Assembly (NCBI GenBank): GCA_017849615.1
Contig: JAFIGS010000018.1
Coordinates: forward strand, 1-64,000
Length of the DNA stretch: 64,000 nucleotides
Reading direction: 5' to 3'
Source: Pseudolabrys sp.
Lineage (GTDB): Bacteria > Pseudomonadota > Alphaproteobacteria > Rhizobiales > Xanthobacteraceae
In this document: positions 1-8,546 of the stretch, one piece after another
How positions within the stretch are numbered: the first letter of the stretch is position 1
Layout of the letters: each line of letters begins with the position of its first letter
The notes under the pieces: generated by a model
Told to the model about the DNA's origin: nothing
The model's database searches: none
Seen by the model: the letters and a program-made list of their open reading frames with translations, nothing else
Translations under genes and position numbers: made by a program

Positions 1-351
1 GACCTGGCGGTCGCCGATCTGCACGATGATGACGATATGAAGCGGCGACGTTTCGGTCAGGCCCTGTCCGAAGCGGCAGCGCAGATCGACGATCGGAACG
101 ATGGCGCCGCGCAGATTGAGCACGCCGCGCACATAGTCCGGTTGCCTGGGCAGGTGAGTGATGTCCGACCAGCCCTTGATTTCGCGCACGGCCATGATGT
201 CCACGCCGTATTGCTCGTCACCGATTGCGAAGCTGATGAATTCGGTGACGTTCGGCGCCGCGTGAGAACCGCCATCATCCACCAAAGGTTGTAAGTTATC
301 AGCAACTAGAGGTTTAGTAATCAAGGTATCCGGCGAGGAAGCTTGCGCCAT
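1..351 (-). CDS. cheW: CheW-type chemotaxis coupling protein, C-terminus cut by window edge
   Basis: The leftward frame opens with ATG at 351 and stays open for 117 codons to the window edge, so the C-terminal part is missing. After about 35 low-complexity residues it reads as a CheW domain: FISFAIGDEQYGVDIMAVRE, then LPRQPDYVRGVLNLRGAIVP and IVDLRCRFG, the family's classic core. CheW is a cytoplasmic adaptor joining methyl-accepting chemoreceptors to the CheA kinase. The longer open frames on either strand here are shadows without family features. A weak AAGGGAA lies upstream of the start. No other chemotaxis gene is visible, so the rest of a che cluster would lie to the left of the window. 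Confidence 0.9.
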   Translation of the reverse strand, partial: MAQASSPDTLITKPLVADNLQPLVDDGGSHAAPNVTEFISFAIGDEQYGVDIMAVREIKGWSDITHLPRQPDYVRGVLNLRGAIVPIVDLRCRFGQGLTETSPLHIVIIVQIGDRQV

Positions 352-732
352 TTGAGGTTCCCTTGTTGTCCGGCACGATGGGCAATAGTCGTCGTTATGC
401 GCGGCTGGCAGGGCCGAACATGATGCGGCGCGGTCGAATAATTTCACCGCGCGAGCATGTAGGAATATAATGAGGTATTTACCTTAAGTTGCGATTGAGA
501 AGATTCATAAAGTAAATGCTACATAAACATTGATTATACAACAATAAGTTGTTAATTCGTGCGGTGCTCCATGAATGAATTCTGAGCAAATCCATATGCT
601 TGCGCAAAGCGGCGCCGCCTCCCTGTGTCGGAATTCACGGCGGTTTGTCGGGATATTCTTAAAACAGGGAGCCGTGGCGAGGGCCCTGTTGGCGAATCGT
701 TCAGCGCCGCGGCTGCGGTGCCGGTCGCCACG
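352..732. other. AT-rich intergenic region upstream of cheW
   Basis: No convincing gene is present. The stretch at about 465-560 is markedly AT-rich against the GC-rich surroundings, and it lies upstream of the leftward cheW. It probably carries the cheW promoter, but no hexamer pair is clear enough to name. Confidence 0.4.
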
Positions 733-759
733 AAAAAAAGCCGGGCGTTTTGGCCCGGC
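733..759 (-). terminator. Rho-independent terminator of the TPR gene
   Basis: On the minus strand a 7-bp GCCGGGC/GCCCGGC stem with a six-base loop is followed by a run of seven T. It lies about 45 bases past the stop of the TPR gene. Confidence 0.85.
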
Positions 760-804
760 CTCTTTGTGATGCTGGTCGCGTCGCCCTTCAGGGCATGCGG
801 ATGC

Positions 805-1350
805 TCAGTAGGTGCCGGTGCCGTCGATCACGGCTTTGAGCTCGACATACTCCCGGCAGTTCGTGTTGCCGCAGAGCGAGGCGACCTTGGTCAGATACTC
901 GCGCGCCTTGACGCGATTGCCCTGTTCGGCCTGCCACATGCCGTAATAGGACCAGGTGCGGGTGTGCTTCGGGTCGGCTTTCAGCGCCGCCTCGTACCAG
1001 AGCTTCGATTGCTCGTAGTTGCCCATGCGGCGGTTGGCGTAGCCGATGTAGTTGGCGACGTCGGCGTTGCCATCGCGGCCGAGCGCATGCATCGCCGCGA
1101 TGCCCTTGTCGTACTGGCCGGCGAGGATCAGATCGCGGGCGGCGCGGTAGCCGCGTACGAAGGCGTCGTAGTCGGCCTTTGCGAGCTGGCGGTCCTGTTG
1201 TTCGATGGCGCTGCCCTTCTTGTCCTTCTTCTTGTCGTCGGTGGGTGTGTCGGTGCCGGCGGCATGCACCGTCTTGAGGCCGACCGCGGTGACGAGCAGG
1301 GCGGTGGCGGCGATCGCGGGGAGGTGGCGAATGGTGCGGGAGAGGGTCAT
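805..1350 (-). CDS. exported TPR-repeat protein
   Basis: A 181-residue protein. The N-terminus has a basic n-region and hydrophobic core (residues 1-30) typical of a Sec signal peptide, then a Lys/Asp-rich linker (DDKKKDKKG). From about residue 60 there are helical repeats matching tetratricopeptide repeats: a repeat around AGQYDKGIAAMHALG, one around ANYIGYANRRMGNYEQSKLW, and one around TWSYYGMWQAEQGNRVKARE. It is probably a periplasmic protein-protein interaction factor. The C-terminal CGNTNC pair could form a disulfide. It stands alone with its own terminator. The substrate or partner is unknown. Confidence 0.8.
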   Translation of the reverse strand: MTLSRTIRHLPAIAATALLVTAVGLKTVHAAGTDTPTDDKKKDKKGSAIEQQDRQLAKADYDAFVRGYRAARDLILAGQYDKGIAAMHALGRDGNADVANYIGYANRRMGNYEQSKLWYEAALKADPKHTRTWSYYGMWQAEQGNRVKAREYLTKVASLCGNTNCREYVELKAVIDGTGTY

Positions 1351-1628
1351 GGCGGTTAGCCTCTGTGGTTGGAGCGGGGCGACGACAGGTTACGCCGAGG
1401 CGCGGGCCTCGGAGGAAAAACATTCCGTGAAGTCGTTTAGTCCCGGCGGGGTGAAGAATGTCCGGTTCCGCGTGCGGGTCGAGCGGAATCCAACCTGAAC
1501 GGCGGATAACGGCCGGTCTCAGATCGCATTCAGAGCCGGCGGCCTAGAAAGGGGCCCATCAGCCGGCATGTCGCCGGTTCGCCGGGATAACCAGAGGGTG
1601 CCGGCCACCCGCCAAAAGGAAGACTTCG

Positions 1629-1922
1629 ATGTTCAAGTCCATCTCCGCCGCCGCCATCGCGCTCAGCCTGATCGCCGCGCCGGCGCTCGCCCAGGTCAAT
1701 GCTCCGGCCGCGACCCCGGCTCCCGTGACCGCGCCGGCCAAGCCGGTCGTGCAGAAGACCCACAAGGTCCAGAAGCACGTCGCCAAGCACAAGGCGGCCA
1801 AGCACATCGCGCACAAGCACGTGGCCAAGAAGCATGTCGCCAAGCACAAGGTGGTCAAGCTGAAGACCGCGAAACTCAAGGCCACCAAGGCCACCAAGAC
1901 CGTCAAGCCGAAGGCCATCTAA
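1629..1922 (+). CDS. exported Lys/His/Ala-rich small protein
   Basis: A 97-residue protein with a clear signal peptide (residues 1-21, cleavage after ALA). An Ala/Pro/Thr linker (about 22-40) is followed by a tail made almost wholly of Lys, His, Ala, Val and Thr, with a degenerate HVAKHKAAKH-type repeat. The mature form would be strongly basic and unstructured. An AAGGAAG stretch 8-9 bases before the ATG serves as ribosome-binding site. Comparable histone-H1-like or cell-wall/polyanion-binding tails are known, but no family can be named. The His-rich part could also bind metal; that is inference. Confidence 0.65.
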   Translation: MFKSISAAAIALSLIAAPALAQVNAPAATPAPVTAPAKPVVQKTHKVQKHVAKHKAAKHIAHKHVAKKHVAKHKVVKLKTAKLKATKATKTVKPKAI

Positions 1923-2027
1923 CGTTCGTCCCGGCATCGACATATCCAGTGCCTTCAGGCGCCGCGGTCCAGCGATGGGCCGCGGTGCTTGACTCACGTT
2001 AACGTTCCATTGAATTATCGCGGCCGT

Positions 2028-2258
2028 GCTGGTTCCCCGGGTCGTACCGGGGACGAAAGAGGGAACACGGTTATGTGCATGATCGTTCGCGATCCTGCGC
2101 CATTCCGTGGCTGCCCCCGCAACTGTGAGCGGCGAGCCCGCGTCCACGTGGCCACTGGGATTTCCTACGGAGAGTTCTCCGCCGGAAGCCTGGGAAGGCC
2201 GGACGCAACAAGGCGTTTTTAAAGCGCCAGGCTATGACCCGCGAGCCAGGAGACCTGC
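2028..2258 (+). promoter_or_regulatory. cobalamin (adenosylcobalamin) riboswitch
   Basis: The region has the hallmark order of the B12-riboswitch core: GGGAACACGG near 2061, GCTGCCCCCGCAACTGT at 2110-2126, CCACTGG at 2152-2158, GGGAAGGCCGGACGC near 2192, and GCGAGCCAGGAGACCTGCC at 2241-2259. It lies about 230 bases upstream of a BtuB-type receptor gene in the same orientation. By family knowledge, cobalamin binding reduces expression of that gene. Confidence 0.95.
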
Positions 2259-2487
2259 CAGCACAGTCACCCAACCGGTGGACGGGCGGTCCATACGGAG
2301 CGGCGCTTTCGCAGCGGTGACGTCAATACCGGTGCGATGGTCCGTTGGAATCTTTCTTCCCGCGAACATCGACAGGTGAGCGTCACGAGGCGTAATCCGT
2401 CCGCGTTGCGTTCGCATGTTCCCGCACCGGGTTTGGTTTCACCCGGCGCGCCCGTCGACGACGGCCGCCATCGAAGGAATGTGCGTT

Positions 2488-4428
2488 ATGGGGGCTCGTT
2501 TTCGTCTGGCTGCCGCGAGCGCGGTGGCCGTCATTGCCGCGCTGGAGGCGGCATCCGCTCAACAAGGCGCATCGGTCGTGCTGCCGGAAGTTACGGTCAG
2601 CGCCACCGGCATCGCGACGCCGCTCGACCAGGTCGGCAGCTCGGTGACCGTCATCACCGCGGCCGACATCGCCCGCACCCAGCGCCGCACGCTGCCCGAT
2701 GTGCTGAACAACGTGCCCGGCCTCAATGTCGTGCAGACCGGCGGCCCGGGCGGCCAGACCGCGATCTTCATGCGCGGCACCAATTCCAATCATGTCAAGG
2801 TCCTGCTCGACGGCATCGACATCGGCGACCCGAGTACGCCGAACGGCGCCATCGACCTCGCGCATATCGCCACCGGCGACATCGATCGCGTCGAGGTGCT
2901 GCGCGGCCCGCAAGGCGGCCTCTACGGCGCCAACGCGATCGGCGGCGTCATCTCGATCACCACGAAGAAAGGCGAGGGCCCGGCCAAGGCCAGCGCCACG
3001 CTCGAGGGCGGTGCGCTCGGCACCTTCAACCAGTCGGCGGCGCTCAGCGGATCGAAGGACCGTTTCGACTACGCCTTCAGCGTCGCGCATCTGCGCTCGT
3101 CGCATGTGGACGTCACGCCGACCTATGTGCTGCCGCCGGGCCAGTCGGCGAATCCGAATTCCTACGACAACATGACTTATTCGACGCGGCTCGGCGCCAA
3201 GGTCACCGACGATCTCAAGGTCAATCTGATCGGCCGCTACACCGATATCCGGCTGAAATATTCCAACGACGATCCGACCGCGTTTCCGTCGTCGCCTTAT
3301 GCGACCCGATCCGACTACGGCAACAAGGCGTTCTTCGGGCGCGCCGAGGCCGTCTATGCCGCGCTCGACGGCCGCTTCATCAATACGCTCGGCGTCAACA
3401 TCGCCGACAACCGTCGCACCAACCAGGACCCCAACACCAACCCGCCGACGACCAATGACGGCACGCGCACCGCGGTCAACTGGCGCGGCGAGGTGGCCGT
3501 CGCCAAAGGGCACACCCTCGTGCTCGGCGCCGAGCGCTCGAGCGAGCGCGCCAATACGCAGACCTATGCGATGTTCGGCGGCGCGCCGTTGTCCTATTCG
3601 GCCAAGAACGGCAACACCGCCGGCTATGCCGAGCTGCAGTCGCAGTTCGCCGAACGCTTCTTCATCGTCGGCAACGTGCGCGTCGATGACGACGACAAGT
3701 TCGGCAGCCACAACACCTGGCGCGTCGCGCCGGCTTTCCTGGTGCCGGGCACCGAGACGAAGCTGAAGGGCAGCTACGGCACCGCCTTCAAGGCGCCGAC
3801 CTTGTACGAGCTCTACGGCGTCGGCGATTTCAATTACGTCGGCAATCCGAATCTGCGGCCGGAAACCAGCCGGGGCTGGGAGCTCGGCTTCGAGCAGCCG
3901 CTGCTCGGCGACCGCCTGCGCTTCGGCGTGACCTACTTCCGCAACGACATCAAGGATCTGATCAACAACGTGTTCGCGCCGGTGAACACCTATGTGAATG
4001 TCGGCAAGGCCAAGACCGAAGGCTATGAGGCCTTCGTCGACGTCAAGGCGAGCGAGCGGCTGCGCTTCCACGCCGACTACACCCGCACCGACGCGACCGA
4101 CGAGATCGCCAACACCGAGCTGTTGCGCCGGCCCAAGCACAAGGCCAATTTCACGGCCTCGTACCAGGCCAATGATGCGCTCGGCCTGTCGGCCAGCGTC
4201 GTCTATGTCGGTCCGTGGATGGATTTCGACCGTCAGGGCCTCTGGTTCCCGGCGCGCGACTTCCAGGGCTACACGGTGGTCAACATCGCCGCGAACTACG
4301 TCGTCAACCAGCAGGTCACGGTGTTCGGCCGCGTCGACAACCTGTTCGACAAGCGCTACGAGGTGCCGGTCGGCTGGAAGGCGCCGGGCGTCGGCGTGTT
4401 CGGCGGTATCAAGGTCTCGACCTTGTAG
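2488..4428 (+). CDS. btuB: TonB-dependent outer-membrane cobalamin receptor (BtuB type)
   Basis: A 646-residue outer-membrane receptor. A signal peptide (about 1-22) is followed by a TonB-box/plug region: VTVSATGIATPLDQVGSSVT, then TLPDVLNNVPGLNV, FMRGTNSNHVKVLLDGIDI and the plug end VLRGPQGGLYGANAIGGVIS. The remainder is a 22-strand-type barrel ending VFGGIKVSTL with a TonB-receptor C-terminal motif (VFGRVDNLFDKRYEVPVGW). The start at 2488 is preferred over ATG 2479 because GAAGGA at 2473-2478 is then nine bases upstream. The cobalamin riboswitch directly upstream supports vitamin B12 or another corrinoid as the substrate. No TonB, BtuCD or BtuF gene is in the window. Confidence 0.9.
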   Translation: MGARFRLAAASAVAVIAALEAASAQQGASVVLPEVTVSATGIATPLDQVGSSVTVITAADIARTQRRTLPDVLNNVPGLNVVQTGGPGGQTAIFMRGTNSNHVKVLLDGIDIGDPSTPNGAIDLAHIATGDIDRVEVLRGPQGGLYGANAIGGVISITTKKGEGPAKASATLEGGALGTFNQSAALSGSKDRFDYAFSVAHLRSSHVDVTPTYVLPPGQSANPNSYDNMTYSTRLGAKVTDDLKVNLIGRYTDIRLKYSNDDPTAFPSSPYATRSDYGNKAFFGRAEAVYAALDGRFINTLGVNIADNRRTNQDPNTNPPTTNDGTRTAVNWRGEVAVAKGHTLVLGAERSSERANTQTYAMFGGAPLSYSAKNGNTAGYAELQSQFAERFFIVGNVRVDDDDKFGSHNTWRVAPAFLVPGTETKLKGSYGTAFKAPTLYELYGVGDFNYVGNPNLRPETSRGWELGFEQPLLGDRLRFGVTYFRNDIKDLINNVFAPVNTYVNVGKAKTEGYEAFVDVKASERLRFHADYTRTDATDEIANTELLRRPKHKANFTASYQANDALGLSASVVYVGPWMDFDRQGLWFPARDFQGYTVVNIAANYVVNQQVTVFGRVDNLFDKRYEVPVGWKAPGVGVFGGIKVSTL

Positions 4429-4501
4429 CGCGCATGACGCGGCGCGCGGCCATGACCCGCCGCGCGTCGCGTTGCGAAATTTGCTAGCGTCGCCGCCGGC
4501 A

Positions 4502-4945
4502 ATGATTCAGTCGGAGGCGGTGGTGCGGGCAGGTTGGCTGGTCTTGACGGCGGCGCTCTTTCTGGCCGGTTGCATCTCGGACGATGTCGGGCCGAGCCCG
4601 GCGGAGCTGAAGGCGCGCTGGGATGCGCAGAACGTCGCGCCGGTGAACTACAAGAACGATCTCGTGGCCTTCCTGCGCACCTATCTCAACCAGCCGGTCG
4701 GCGTGCGCAACGCGCAGGCGTCGCAGCCGCTGCTCAAGCAGGTCGGGCAGGGCGATCGCTTCATCGTCTGCATCCGCTATCGCGAGCGCAAGGCGGACAG
4801 CAGCTACGCGCCGGCGAAAGACGGCGCCGCGACTTTCGTGTCGGGCAGGCTCGATCGTTTTCTGGATGTGCCGCGCGAGGTCGCCGCGCTGTGCAAGGAC
4901 GTGCCGCTGGAGCCGTTCCCCGAACTGGAGAAGCTCACGCGGTGA
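4502..4945 (+). CDS. putative lipoprotein of unknown function
   Basis: A 147-residue protein. The N-terminus has a hydrophobic stretch ending in a lipobox L-A-G-C (Cys24), so it is probably lipid-anchored in the envelope. The rest is soluble, with a conserved-looking core NDLVAFLRTYLNQPVGVRNA and FIVCIRYRERK. It lies 73 bases after the receptor gene and could share its riboswitch control, though a GC-rich hairpin (about 4436-4468) sits between the two. No family is recognised. Confidence 0.7.
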   Translation: MIQSEAVVRAGWLVLTAALFLAGCISDDVGPSPAELKARWDAQNVAPVNYKNDLVAFLRTYLNQPVGVRNAQASQPLLKQVGQGDRFIVCIRYRERKADSSYAPAKDGAATFVSGRLDRFLDVPREVAALCKDVPLEPFPELEKLTR

Positions 4946-5012
4946 CGGCCGGTCCGCCGCAAGCTCGGGACGGATAACTAATAACCGCCGGGGTGACCCG
5001 ACGGTTCGCATT

Positions 5013-5045
5013 GTTCATCAAAGTCGAAGTTCATCAAAGGTCGAA
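5013..5045. repeat. short tandem duplication, two units of 16-17 bases
   Basis: GTTCATCAAAGTCGAA is followed at once by GTTCATCAAAGGTCGAA, differing by one inserted G. It lies between the convergent lipoprotein and cspA genes. Confidence 0.7.
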
Positions 5046-5065
5046 AGTGTCCCCGGGCTGCGAGG

Positions 5066-5269
5066 CTACTTAACCTTGAGGTTCTCCGCCGACGTCTTGC
5101 CGCGGTTTTCGACCAGTTCGAACTGCACGGACTGACCTTCGTTCAGCGTGCTAAGTCCGGCGCGCTCCACCGCCGAAATATGAACGAACACATCCTTGCC
5201 GCCATCCTGCGGCTGGATGAAACCGTAGCCTTTGGTCGGATTGAACCACTTCACGGTGCCCTGAGGCAT
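5066..5269 (-). CDS. cspA: cold-shock-domain protein (CspA family)
   Basis: A 67-residue single cold-shock domain. It carries both RNA-binding motifs: RNP1 as KGYGFIQP and RNP2 as [10 protein letters not shown]. Such proteins bind single-stranded RNA or DNA and act as RNA chaperones. The start at 5269 gives [14 protein letters not shown], the normal family N-terminus, with CGGAGAT as ribosome-binding site. The open frame extends further upstream, but that extension has no family counterpart. It ends NLKVK, as in other alphaproteobacterial CspA proteins. Confidence 0.95.
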   Translation of the reverse strand: MPQGTVKWFNPTKGYGFIQPQDGGKDVFVHISAVERAGLSTLNEGQSVQFELVENRGKTSAENLKVK

Positions 5270-5426
5270 GCTAGATCTCCGAAGTATTACGAGTAGGTAG
5301 CAATGCTCAGTTTGGCACACTCTTGAACCGGCGAACAAGCGTTCCGAGTGCCCGGCGAGTGTGACAATTGGTTCAATTTTGGGCCAAATCGCCGGACGGG
5401 CGCCGAATTCGCCGCCAGAACGGCTG

Positions 5427-5501
5427 TGGTGCCGGCTGAGGGGATTGAACCCCCGACCTTCGGTTTACAAAACCGCTGCTCTACCGCTGAGCTAAGCCGG
5501 C
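5427..5501 (-). tRNA. tRNA-Thr (anticodon UGU)
   Basis: On the minus strand the cloverleaf opens GCCGGCT and closes AGCCGGC-A-CCA. The D-arm is GCTCAGCGGTAGAGC, the anticodon loop TTTGTAA, and the T-arm GGGGGTTCAATCCCC. CCA is encoded. Confidence 0.95.
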
Positions 5502-5640
5502 CTCGGCGCGTGACGCCCGGATAGCGGATTAGGCGTGCCAAATCAATTGTATGGCGCCAAGCTCGGCGCGCTGCCTGGTGCCGCGTGGCGTCCGGTTACC
5601 GGGCCGGCATGGATGTGGCAGGTGCGGCTTTGGACACATG

Positions 5641-5672
5641 AAAACGCCCCGTGGCTGGCCGGCCGCGGGGCG
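5641..5672 (-). terminator. Rho-independent terminator of the MFS gene
   Basis: The minus strand reads a CGCCCCG/CGGGGCG stem followed by TTTT, about 55 bases past the MFS stop. Confidence 0.75.
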
Positions 5673-5727
5673 TCTTGTTGCGAAAGGTCGGCGGCGGCCC
5701 GTTTCCGGCCGCCGCCGTTATGGGTCA

Positions 5728-7386
5728 TCAGGACGTGATATCGCGGTCCTTCGTCTCCGGCAGGAAGAAGAAGCCGACGACGACCGTGATCGACGCGAAG
5801 ATGATCGGGTACCAGAGGCCGGCATAGATATCGCCGGTCGAGGCCACGATGGCGAAGGCGGTCGCCGGCAGGAGGCCGCCGAACCAGCCGTTGCCGATGT
5901 GATACGGCAGCGACATCGAAGTGTAGCGGATACGGGTCGGGAACAGTTCGACCAGCATCGCGGCGATCGGGCCGTACACCATCGTGACGAAGATCACGAG
6001 GATGAGCAGCAGGCCGATCACCGCCGCGGGTGCGGCGCGGAAGATGTCGAAGGGATGCGCCATCTTCACGATGTTGGCGTCGCCGGCCTTCGGATAGCCC
6101 GCGGCCTGAACGGCGGCGAGAACCTTGGCGTTGTCGGCGGCGGCGGCGTACGGAACGTCGGTGCCGTTGACCTTCACGACAACCGGCGAACCGGCGGCGC
6201 CGTAGGAGGTCGAGTACTTGACCGACTGCTGCGACAGGTAGGCGCGGGCGGTGTCGCACGGCCGGGTGAAGACGCGCGTTCCGACCGGGTTGAACAAGTC
6301 GCCGCAGGCTGCACGGTCAGCCACCACCTCGACCTTCACGGTCTCAATGGCTTTCTCCAGCGCCGGGTTGGCGTTGCTGGTGATCGCCTTGAAGATCGGG
6401 AAGAAGGTGAGCGCCGCGATCAGACAGCCGCCGAGGATGATCGGCTTGCGGCCGATCTTGTCGGACAGCGCGCCGAACACCAGGAAGAAGCCGGTGCCGA
6501 GCAGCAGCGACCAGGCGATCAGCAGGTTGGCGGTGTAACCGTCGACCTTGAGGATCGATTGCAGGAAGAACAGCGCGTAGAACTGGCCGGTGTACCAGAC
6601 CACGCCCTGGCCCATCACGCCGCCGAGCAGGGCGATGAGCACGATCTTGCCGTTCGACCAGTTGCCGAAGGCTTCGGTGAGCGGCGCCTTCGAGCCTTTG
6701 CCTTCGTCCTTCATGCGCTGGAAGACCGGCGACTCGTTGAGCTTGAGCCGGATCCAGACCGAAACGGCCAGCAGCAGCACGGAGACGAGGAACGGAACGC
6801 GCCAGCCCCAGGCCGCGAAGTCCTTTTCACCGACGATCGTGCGGGTGAAGAGAATGACCAGCAGCGACAGGAACAGGCCGAGCGTGGCGGTCGTCTGGAT
6901 ATACGAGGTGTAGTAGCCGCGCTTGCCGTGCGGGGCGTGCTCCGCGACGTAGGTCGCGGCGCCGCCGTATTCGCCGCCGAGCGCGAGGCCCTGCAGCAGA
7001 CGCAGCGCGATCAGGATGACCGGCGCGGCAAAGCCGATGGTGGCGGAGCCGGGGAGCAGGCCGACGATGAAGGTCGACATACCCATGATGAGAATGGTGA
7101 CGAGGAAGGTGTACTTGCGGCCGACGATGTCGCCGACACGGCCGAACACGATGGCGCCGAACGGACGGACGAGGAAGCCGGCGGCGAAAGCGAGCAGTGC
7201 GAAGATGTCACGCGTTGCCGGCGGATAATCGCTGAAGAACTGCGCGCCGATGATCGCGGCGAGCGAGCCGTAGAGATAGAAGTCGTACCACTCGAAAACA
7301 GTGCCGAGCGATGATGCGAAGATGACTCGCCGTTCGTCGGCGGTCATTCCGCGGTCCTGGACTCCGGACGCGGTGGTCGTTGTCAT
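5728..7386 (-). CDS. MFS permease of the metabolite:H+ symporter (MHS) family
   Basis: A 552-residue inner-membrane transporter. The N-terminal SLGTVFEWYDFYLYGSLAA and the loop motif GRVGDIVGRKYTF are MHS-family signatures, as is RLLQGLALGGEYGGAATYVAE. The second half carries a matching loop, GALSDKIGRKP. The family normally has about 430-450 residues and 12 helices; here a hydrophilic insert of roughly 110 residues (about 350-460), containing two Cys, separates TM8 from TM9 and should face the periplasm. MHS members import organic acids and osmolytes such as citrate, ketoglutarate or proline/betaine. The substrate cannot be read from sequence. It is monocistronic with its own terminator. Confidence 0.85.
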   Translation of the reverse strand: MTTTTASGVQDRGMTADERRVIFASSLGTVFEWYDFYLYGSLAAIIGAQFFSDYPPATRDIFALLAFAAGFLVRPFGAIVFGRVGDIVGRKYTFLVTILIMGMSTFIVGLLPGSATIGFAAPVILIALRLLQGLALGGEYGGAATYVAEHAPHGKRGYYTSYIQTTATLGLFLSLLVILFTRTIVGEKDFAAWGWRVPFLVSVLLLAVSVWIRLKLNESPVFQRMKDEGKGSKAPLTEAFGNWSNGKIVLIALLGGVMGQGVVWYTGQFYALFFLQSILKVDGYTANLLIAWSLLLGTGFFLVFGALSDKIGRKPIILGGCLIAALTFFPIFKAITSNANPALEKAIETVKVEVVADRAACGDLFNPVGTRVFTRPCDTARAYLSQQSVKYSTSYGAAGSPVVVKVNGTDVPYAAAADNAKVLAAVQAAGYPKAGDANIVKMAHPFDIFRAAPAAVIGLLLILVIFVTMVYGPIAAMLVELFPTRIRYTSMSLPYHIGNGWFGGLLPATAFAIVASTGDIYAGLWYPIIFASITVVVGFFFLPETKDRDITS

Positions 7387-7534
7387 AGGCGTTTACCCCT
7401 GAGTTGACACGTTATGGTCGTGTGTCGGGCGACGCCGTGATTGTCTGTTATGTCGGAGTCGCCTTGGTGCTAGCGATACGCTGCGGTCCGCAACCGCGTC
7501 TGTCCGTCTCGCGTCTTACGTCTTTTGTCGAATG

Positions 7535-7580
7535 CGGATTGTATAAGTTATTGAAAATATTATGGTATATCACGAATGAA
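7535..7580. promoter_or_regulatory. AT-rich control region upstream of the MFS gene
   Basis: A roughly 45-base AT-rich island contains ATGGTATATCAC, resembling half of a GntR/IclR-type TGGTATACCA operator. It lies about 150 bases upstream of the leftward permease. The assignment as its promoter/operator is tentative. Confidence 0.3.
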
Positions 7581-7661
7581 GACGGCCGCCGGGGCGCGGC
7601 AGATTTTAACAGTTCGGCAACTTCTGCACGGGGAGGGACGCCCGTACCGGAAAGGTAGCCG

Positions 7662-7967
7662 TCAGATACTGACGGCCAGCCGCTCCAGAACGTCGATCAA
7701 CCAGGCGGCCGCATGCAGAACCGCCAAACGCTGGGACAGCTTGGCCTTGCGGAAGCTCTCGTTGAGCAGCTTGAGCGCGCGCTTGTGGCCGGGATGCGCC
7801 TGCGCCACGGTGCTGAGGCGGTTCAGCCGCGCGAGCAGGGCGTCGCGTTGCCCCTCGACGTCATCGTAGCGTCGGCGGAAATTGTCGCGCGGCGCGGGGG
7901 CTGCGGCGCTGCTGGCGGAAGGCTTGCTCACGGAAGGCTTGCCAGACAAGGACTTGCGATCTGCCAT
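7662..7967 (-). CDS. conserved small basic protein of unknown function
   Basis: A 101-residue protein starting MADRKSLSGK. The first 35 residues are a Ser/Ala/Pro-rich linker. The remainder is a predicted amphipathic helical hairpin (RRRYDDVEGQRDALLARLNR and HKRALKLLNESFRKAKLSQR), suggesting a coiled-coil or cytoplasmic adaptor. The start at 7967 is chosen because the upstream open frame is out of character (Thr/Arg-rich) and covers the AT-rich spacer. No enzyme motif, signal or membrane segment is seen. Confidence 0.6.
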   Translation of the reverse strand: MADRKSLSGKPSVSKPSASSAAAPAPRDNFRRRYDDVEGQRDALLARLNRLSTVAQAHPGHKRALKLLNESFRKAKLSQRLAVLHAAAWLIDVLERLAVSI

Positions 7968-8140
7968 TCCGATTAACTTTAACCGCGGTCTCGTGGTGTC
8001 AGCCCCGCGAGTCTTGTCGCGGATGACGATGCCGAAATCAAGGCCGGGCGTATGTGGAAAAGCCGGCCGGGTTAATGTTACCTGACGATTGAAAGCGGCC
8101 GAGTAAATCGTTCGTATATTGTTGAGGCGAGACATCATGG

Positions 8141-8542
8141 ATGGATCGCCTTGCGATGCGTGCCCTGCTTGCCATAGCTGTTGTGACGGGAACTTTCGGA
8201 GCGGCCGCGGCGCATGCGGGCGATCTGTCCGGGCGCGCGGGCTATTACGAGTCGTGGCCGGTCCATGCGCCGCAGCTCCTCGTCTACGACGTCGAGCCCG
8301 GCACTGAATATCGCGCCTGGTGGGCGCCGCCGTGGCAGAACCGCCGCTATTTCCCGTTCACCGGCAAGAAGCCGAAGGTCGGACGTCGCGAGGATCTCAA
8401 CGCGCCCCGGCGCATCGCCGCGCCGGCGCCGACCTATTACCGGGAATGGTCCACGCTCTCGCTGCATCCGCCGCGCGTGATCATGCCGCCGGCCGATGTC
8501 ACGCCGGAAAATCCATACCTGCCCCTCTTGCCGCCGAAGTGA
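8141..8542 (+). CDS. secreted protein of unknown function
   Basis: A 133-residue protein with a signal peptide (residues 1-26, cleavage after AHA). The mature part is rich in Pro, Tyr and Trp (YRAWWAPPWQNRRYFPF) and ends in a Pro-rich tail. An alternative start at 8156 (MRALLAIAVV) would still leave a signal peptide. It is followed four bases later by another secreted protein, so the two probably form an operon acting in the periplasm or envelope. No family recognised. Confidence 0.65.
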   Translation: MDRLAMRALLAIAVVTGTFGAAAAHAGDLSGRAGYYESWPVHAPQLLVYDVEPGTEYRAWWAPPWQNRRYFPFTGKKPKVGRREDLNAPRRIAAPAPTYYREWSTLSLHPPRVIMPPADVTPENPYLPLLPPK

Positions 8543-8546
8543 AACG

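Noticed and set aside
2383-4140. 585-codon open frame antisense to btuB
   Set aside because: Arg/Val/Asp-rich shadow of the receptor gene with no family features.
5551-7314. 587-codon open frame antisense to the MFS gene
   Set aside because: Composition and position mark it as a shadow of the permease.
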